From Apostichopus japonicus (Eukaryota > Echinodermata > Holothuroidea > Aspidochirotida > Stichopodidae), in assembly GCF_037975245.1 (NCBI RefSeq), contig NC_092577.1:3307501-3371500 (forward strand): 64,000 bases of DNA. The letters are read 5' to 3'. How positions within the stretch are numbered: the stretch's first letter is position 1; each line of letters opens with the position of its first letter. Positions 57,956 to 64,000 of this stretch are shown in pieces. The translations under genes and the position numbers were made by a program. The notes under the pieces were generated by a model, which did not search any database, was not told where the DNA came from, and saw only the letters and a list, made by a program, of their open reading frames with translations.

Positions 57956-59284
57956 AGGTCCCGACGGTTTATTCACCAATAACAGGCAGCCGAGGGCAAT
58001 TTATTCCTTAATTACACACATGCCACTATTTAATTGCGACGGCCGCGTGCTTCCATACAGCAGCTAGCCTTACATTAGGAACAATGTCTTAGTCTCAGCA
58101 ATAGGACGCAAATGGCCTACTGAACCCGTCTTGCCCCGAGGGTATGGCCCCGTATCAAGCGGTTTTCTCTGGTCTCATGAACTTCCCTTGGACAAGACTA
58201 TCTTCTAATTCATTTCAATTTCTTCTTTCACAGTTGGTCCTCTGAAATTAGAAAAGGATGACAATTCTTCCACCCTGTATGATAAAAACAAGATGGACGA
58301 CAAAGAAAGTTCAACTAAAGTTGATAGTGACGTTCCAGCGACGAAAAAACAACCGGTTGTCATGGCAACGCTTCCATCCAACCAGTCAGAAACGCCCTCG
58401 ACGTCAACCCAGGGTTGTAAGTTCAACGGAATTATATCTTCTACGTTAATTATAGAGTACATAACTACAAAACCGAATCCCTTATTTATTCTCCATTTAA
58501 TGGTCCCCCTCTTGAGAAAAGGATTAAACGTAAACATGAAAAAAAATACAACAATTATCATAAAATAATTATTTGGCAAAATATCAATATGGTACAGTGC
58601 TGCAGGTAGAACAACTCCCTGTGTGTATACTCTGTTCATCAGATATGATACAAATAATTTCCACAGACATATTTACCTATCATTGATTTCACTAAACTTG
58701 ATCAAGATCCAATTTTAACATTTTGCTTTTGTTTCAACCAGTGACAGACTTGATAACAAATGGTACTTCAACATCATCCGCCATGTTTGAACAGACCAGT
58801 CAACCGCCGCTACGTACGACTACACACAGAATATCTACAACTGCGACACAAGCACCGCCTTGTACAACAGCAAATGATGGTCGAACAACAGGTTAGATTA
58901 AGCAGGAAGTGACGTCATAGGAGGAATATCTTGAACATGTTAAGCACATGCGTAAGAGGGAGAACACATATATCTTCTCGCGTAACAACTTCTTAGTTTT
59001 TGGTCTGCTGAGGCGAATATTGTAAACTTTTTTTAAGATACGAATCATTGCTTTGCTAGTCTTTGTTCAGGACATGAGAATTGTCGCTTGAAATTTTCAG
59101 TCCACTATTTTTTTGTAAAATAGAGAAGAATATCGCAAGAGAAACATGACGATTGAAGTCGATTACAGAGGTGCTGTATCGCTCTTTTTGTCTTATATAA
59201 CTAAATTTTGTTGTTAGAGCCAAGTCCAGAGTTGTTTAGCAATTTCTGAGGTCAAACTTTGACTAATTGTCATTCAGTCATTTA

Positions 59285-62200
59285 TTGGTTCCTTGCTTTA
59301 GCAAAAGGAACCTATGCAGTCAGGTTGGCGTGTGTGTGTGTGTGTGTATGTGTGTGTGTATGTGTGTCTGTGTGTGTGTCTGTGACACTTGCTTGGGTAC
59401 GCTCTATCTCAATAAGGGAATGTTGGATTGAGGCTAAACTTGCACTATAGATCCGCCATATGGAGAAGGTGTGCCCTATTGTTTTTGGTGCCCACAAAGG
59501 TCACCAAAGGTCAGTAATGGTCCAAAAACCGAAAAAATTAAAACTGCAATAACTCCCAGTGCCATTGTGCGACAAGGTTGATATTTTGGGACAAGTTGTG
59601 AACTGGTTAGGGGAACATTTTCAAACTTAACGGTCATGTGATCCGAGGTCACCAAAGGTCAATTAATGATAAAAAACTAGTATTTTTGCGATAACTTGAG
59701 AACGAATTGTCCGTTAGGGTTGGGAGTTGCTTCAATGTAATCCAGTTGTCGACCCGCATCTGGGTGACCCTTGACCTCAATCTGACCTCTGGTGACCTTT
59801 ACATGTTTTTGGGGATTTTTGCAGTTTTGATGCTATTTTCAGATGTCAAAGGTACCTTCTGATCCTAAATGTCATCAGGTTGACCCCGTGTGACCTTTAT
59901 GTGCGAAGTTATATGGGGTCAAAGTTTTTCGGTCGGAGTTAGGATGGTTGTACAGACTTGTCGTTTTGTTTTTTGGAATCAGGAGATTAAACTACATCTG
60001 AAACCAAGGTCAAAAGGTCAAAGGTCACATTAGAAAAAATGTGCTTATTTTGGGAGGAAACAGGCAAAAAAGAAAATGTTTGGTTTTGATGCTAGATTTG
60101 GATATCAAAGGTACCTTCCGATCAAAAATGTCAATTGGTTGACACCCGTGTGACCTTCGTGTGTGAAGTTATACAAGGTCAAAGTTAATTTTCAGACATT
60201 TAATGCAACAACTCCCAGTGCCAAAGTGTGACATGGTTGATATTTTCGGACAAGTTGCAAATGGTATAGGGGAATATTTTCAAACTTAACGGTCATGTGA
60301 TACGAGGTCACCAAAGGTCAATTAATGTTAAAAAACTAGTATTTTGGGGATAGCAAATGGGCAAAGAAGAAAATGTTTGAATTTGTATAGTTTGATGCTC
60401 TAATTTAGGTCTCATCAATCAAAAATGTCAATAAGTTGACCCAAGGTGACCTTTGTATGTTAAGTTATATGAGGTCAAAGTTAATTTTCAGACATTTAGT
60501 GTAATAACTCCCAGTACCAAGGTTTTACACAGTTGATATTTTGAGACAAGTTGCAAATGGTATAGGGGAATATTTTCAAACAAAACGGTCATGTGATCCG
60601 AGGTCACCAAAGGTCAATTAATGATAAAAAACTAGTATTTTTGCGATAACTTGAAAACAAATTCTCCGTTAGGGTTGGGAGTTGCTTCAATGTAATCCAA
60701 TTGTCGACCCGCATCTGGGTGACCCTTGACCTCAATTTGACCTCTGGTGACCTTTTTGTGTTTTGTGGATTTTTACAGTTTCGATGCTATTTTCAGATGT
60801 TAAAGGTACCTTCTGATCATAAATGTCAATGGGTTGACCCCCGTGTGACCTTCATGTGCGAAGTTATACAAGGTCAAAGTTAATTTTCAGACATTTAATG
60901 CAATAACTCCCAGTTCCAAGGTGTGACAAGGTTGATATTTTTGGAGTAGTTGCAAATGGTATAGAGGAATATTTTCAAACTTAACGGTCATGTGATACAA
61001 GGTCACCAAAGGTCAATTAATGATAAAAAACTAGTATTTTTGCGATAACTTGAGAACGAATTGTCCGTTAGGGTTGGGAGTTGCCTCAATGTAATCCATA
61101 CGTCGACCCGCATCTGGGTGACCCTTGACCTCAATCTGACCTCTGGTGACCTTTACATGTTTTTGTGGATTTTTGCAGTTTTGATGCTATTTTCAGATGT
61201 CAAAGGTACCTTCTGATCTTAAATGTCATCAGGTTGACCCCGTGTGACCTTTATGTGCGAAGTTATATGGGGTCAAAGTTTTTCGGTCGGAGTTAGGATG
61301 GTTGTACAGACTTGTCGTTTTATTTTTTGGAATCAGGAGATTAAACTACATCTGAAACCAAGGTCAAAAGGTCAAAGGTCACATTAGAAAAAATGTGCTT
61401 ATTTGGGAGGAAACAGGCAAAAAAGAAAATGTTTGGTTTTGATGCTAGATTTGGATATCAAAGGTACCTTCCGATCAAAAATGTCAATTGGTTGACACCC
61501 GTGTGACCTTCGTGTGCGAAGTTATACAAGGTCAAAGTTAATTTTCAGACATTTAATGCAACAACTCCCAGTGCCAAAGTGTGACATGGTTGATATTTTC
61601 GGACAAGTTGCAAATGGTATAGGGGAATATTTTCAAACTTAACGGTCATGTGATACGATTTCACCAAAGGTCAAATAATGTTAAAAAACTAGTATTTTGG
61701 GGATAGCAAATGGGCAAAGAAGAAAATGTTTGAATTTGTATAGTTTGATGCTCTAATTTAGGTCTCATCAATCAAAAATGTCAATAAGTTGACCCAAGGT
61801 GACCTTTGTATGTTAAGTTATATGAGGTCAAAGTTAATTTTCAGACATTTAGTGTAATAACTCCCAGTACCAAGGTTTTACACAGTTGATATTTTGAGAC
61901 AAGTTGCAAATGGTATAGGGGAATATTTTCAAACAAAACGGTCATGTGATCCGAGGTCACCAAAGGTCAATTAATGTTAAAAAACTAGTATTTTTGCGAT
62001 AACTTGAAAACAAATTCTCCGTTAGGGTTGGGAGTTGCTTCAATGTAATCCAATTGTCGACCCGCATCTGGGTGACCCTTGACCTCAATTTGACCTCTGG
62101 TGACCTTTTTGTGTTTTGTGGATTTTTACAGTTTCGATGCTATTTTCAGATGTTAAAGGTACCTTCTGATCATAAATGTCAATGGGTTGACCCCCGTGTG

Positions 62201-64000
62201 ACCTTCATGTGCGAAGTTATATGAGGTCAAAGTTAATTTTCAGACATTTAATGCAATAACTCCCAGTTCCAAGGTGTGACAAGGTTGATATTTTTGGAGT
62301 AGTTGCAAATGGTATAGAGGAATATTTTCAAACTTAACGGTCATGTGATACAAGGTCACCATAGGTCAATTTATGATAAAAAACTAGTATTTTGGGGGGA
62401 GAAAATGGGCAAAGAAAACATGTTTGAATTTTTATAGTTTGATGCTATATTCACGTCTCACCGATCAAAAATTTCAATGAGTTGACCCAAGGTGACCTTT
62501 GTGGGTTCAGTTATATGAAGTCAAAGTTAATCTTCAGACATTTAGTGCAATAACTCCCAGTGCCAAAGTGTGACATGGTTGATATTTTTGGACAAGTTGC
62601 AAATGGTAGAGGGGAATATTTTCCAACTTAACGGTCATGTGATCCGAGGTCACCAAAGGTCAATTAATGTTAGAAAACTAGTATTTTGGGGGGAGAAAAT
62701 GATAAAAGTGAGAAAAGTTTGAATTTTTATAGTTTTGACACTATATTTACATCTCACCAATCAAAAATGTCAATGGGTTGACTCAAGTGACCTTTGTGTG
62801 TGAAGTTATACAAGGTCAAAGTTAATTTTGAGACATTTAAATTCAATAACTCCCTGTGACACTGTTCATATTTTGGGGCAAGTTGTGAACTGGTTAGGGG
62901 AACATTTTGAAACTTAACATTCATGTGATCCAAGGTCACCAAAGGTCAATTAATGTTTAAAAAACTAGTATTTTGGGGGAAGAAAATTGGCAAAGACAAA
63001 AATGTTTGAATTTTTATAGTTTTGATGCTGTATACACGTCTCACCGATCGAAAATGTCAATGGGTTAACCCCAGGTGACCTATGTGTGTGAAGTTATATG
63101 AGGTCAAAGTTAATTTTCAGACATTTAATGCAATAACTCCCAGTGCCAAAGTGTGACACGATTGATATTTTGGATCAAGTTGCGAATGGTACAAGGGAAT
63201 ATTTCAAACTTATCAGTCATGTGATCCGAGGTCACCAAAGGTCAATTAATATTTAAAAAACTAATATTTTGGGGGGAGAAAATGGGCAAAGAGAAAAACG
63301 TTTGAATTTTTATAGTTTTGATGTTATATTCACGTCTCACCGAACAAAAATGTCCATGGGTTGACCCCAGGTGACCTTTGTGTGTGAAGTTATATGAGGT
63401 CTCCCGTTTCAATTGAACACCCACTTCCCCAGTTATGAGGAGCCAAAGGTTGGTTTTGCCTTTTAAGCAATAACATTCTATGTGAACATTGTAACAAATA
63501 ACAATTTTAAGACATAATTTCATATCATCGAGGGGAACATTTCTGATAAATACCATGAGGTCATCTAAGGTCATTCAAGATTGCTTATGTGCAAAAATCT
63601 GCCAACTTACACAGTATGGTAATTGTTGCAACAACAACTTGTAGTCAGGAAGTCTGACATGGCTGATATATTGTGACAAGTTGCAAATAAAGTAGTGGCA
63701 CGTTTTCAAAAATTAATGTTATTTGATCCCTGGTCACCATAAGTCAATTATAGGTCAAAATGTGTTTTCTTTTGTGCAATAACTAGTGAAACTACAACTT
63801 GCAAGTTTTGACATTGTTGATTTTTGAGCTACAAGGGCAAGAGGGCATTTGTCCCCTTAGAATTATTTCTTTGAATTTTTTTCCCTAATAATATATATAG
63901 GCAATATTATATAACTCCTCTGACATAGCATTTATGCCAAACACACAGGGTACTGCTGACATGACTCAACTTCTTTATCCATGGAAATAGTGAGATACAG
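59285..64000 (+). mobile_element. Helentron/HINE-like element, copy 3, runs off window
   Basis: Opens with the same hairpin GGTTCCTTGC-TTTA-GCAAAAGGAACC and (TG)n as 43951, inserted in TTTATT that is unbroken at 13834 in copy 1. It contains about ten ~300-400-bp repeat units and an extra 1354-bp duplication (about 59800-61150 repeated from 61155). The last ~600 bp (63400-64000) is diverged. The 3' end is not in the window. Confidence 0.7.
59800..62508 (+). repeat. 1354-bp higher-order tandem repeat
   Basis: The landmark ACATGTTTTTG at 59801 recurs at 61155, and the following sequence, including ATGTGCTTATTT, GGATAGCAAATGGGC and AACAAAACGGTCATG, repeats with very few changes. This points to a recent unequal exchange inside the element. 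Confidence 0.85.

Larger units (their letters stand above)
56691..58891 (+). pseudogene. Broken duplicate of CRD/EGF gene (exons 1-3)
   Basis: Exon 1 (56691-56855) has an in-frame TAG at 56745-56747, where copy 1 has a Glu-Asp-Ser stretch, and a 2-base insertion near 56846 within the TM-encoding part. Exons 2 (58234-58416) and 3 (58742-58891) keep open frames and splice sites, with a few residue changes. The CRD and EGF exons do not follow in the window because an element starts at 59285. A downstream start or further exons beyond 64000 cannot be excluded. Confidence 0.8.
43653..59284 (+). repeat. Segmental duplication, copy 2
   Basis: Direct copy of 906-13834. It is lengthened by insertions at 43951 and 49149 and shortened by loss of the 56-bp array. 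It lacks the hAT-like insertions of copy 1 at 4725 and 12254. Its right boundary is where the third hairpin-ended element starts at 59285. Confidence 0.93.

Overview
The window is animal nuclear DNA. It has intron-bearing genes with GT/AG junctions, tRNA-derived SINEs, a Penelope-like retroelement, many non-autonomous DNA transposons and long AT-rich non-coding tracts. The repeat types and the TRIM, FMO and Frizzled-CRD genes suggest a marine invertebrate, and an echinoderm is my best guess. That is inference, because no rRNA or mitochondrial marker is present.

Three protein-coding loci are well supported. (1) On the + strand at 10257-16436, six in-phase exons encode a predicted 464-residue type II membrane protein: short cytosolic tail, one TM helix, Ser/Thr-rich stalk, Frizzled-like CRD, EGF domain, second Frizzled CRD. 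(2) On the - strand at 32587-20200, seven exons join in frame into a 534-residue flavin-containing monooxygenase with FAD and NADPH folds and a C-terminal hydrophobic anchor. Its signature His is Thr and its NADPH loop is unusual. (3) On the - strand at 39086-36825, one exon encodes a 753-residue TRIM protein with RING, two B-boxes, coiled coil and a propeller-like C-terminus. Two tRNA-like units lie directly upstream of it.

The main structural feature is a direct segmental duplication. About 13 kb (906-13834) recurs in the same orientation at 43653-59284. The second copy carries exons 1-3 of gene 1, with a stop codon and a 2-base insertion in exon 1, so it looks like a pseudogene. Comparing the copies gives filled and empty sites that define several mobile elements. 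In copy 1 these are a 1736-bp and a 433-bp hAT-like element, each with an exact 8-bp target duplication. In copy 2 they are three insertions of a large hairpin-ended element with Helentron/HINE-like features. These last elements carry arrays of a ~400-bp unit packed with AGGTCA half-sites in DR1, DR4 and DR5 spacing.

Layout: 1-905 featureless; 906-13834 duplication copy 1; 10257-16436 CRD/EGF gene; 16437-20100 intergenic with PLE and LINE scraps and a pentanucleotide array; 20200-32587 FMO gene with SINEs and nested transposons in its introns; 32758-35475 nested transposons and a degenerate PLE; 36825-39086 TRIM gene; 39139-43650 tRNA-like duplication, nested MITEs and (TA)n; 43653-59284 duplication copy 2; 59285-64000 a third large half-site-rich element running off the window. 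The three genes show no evident functional link to each other.
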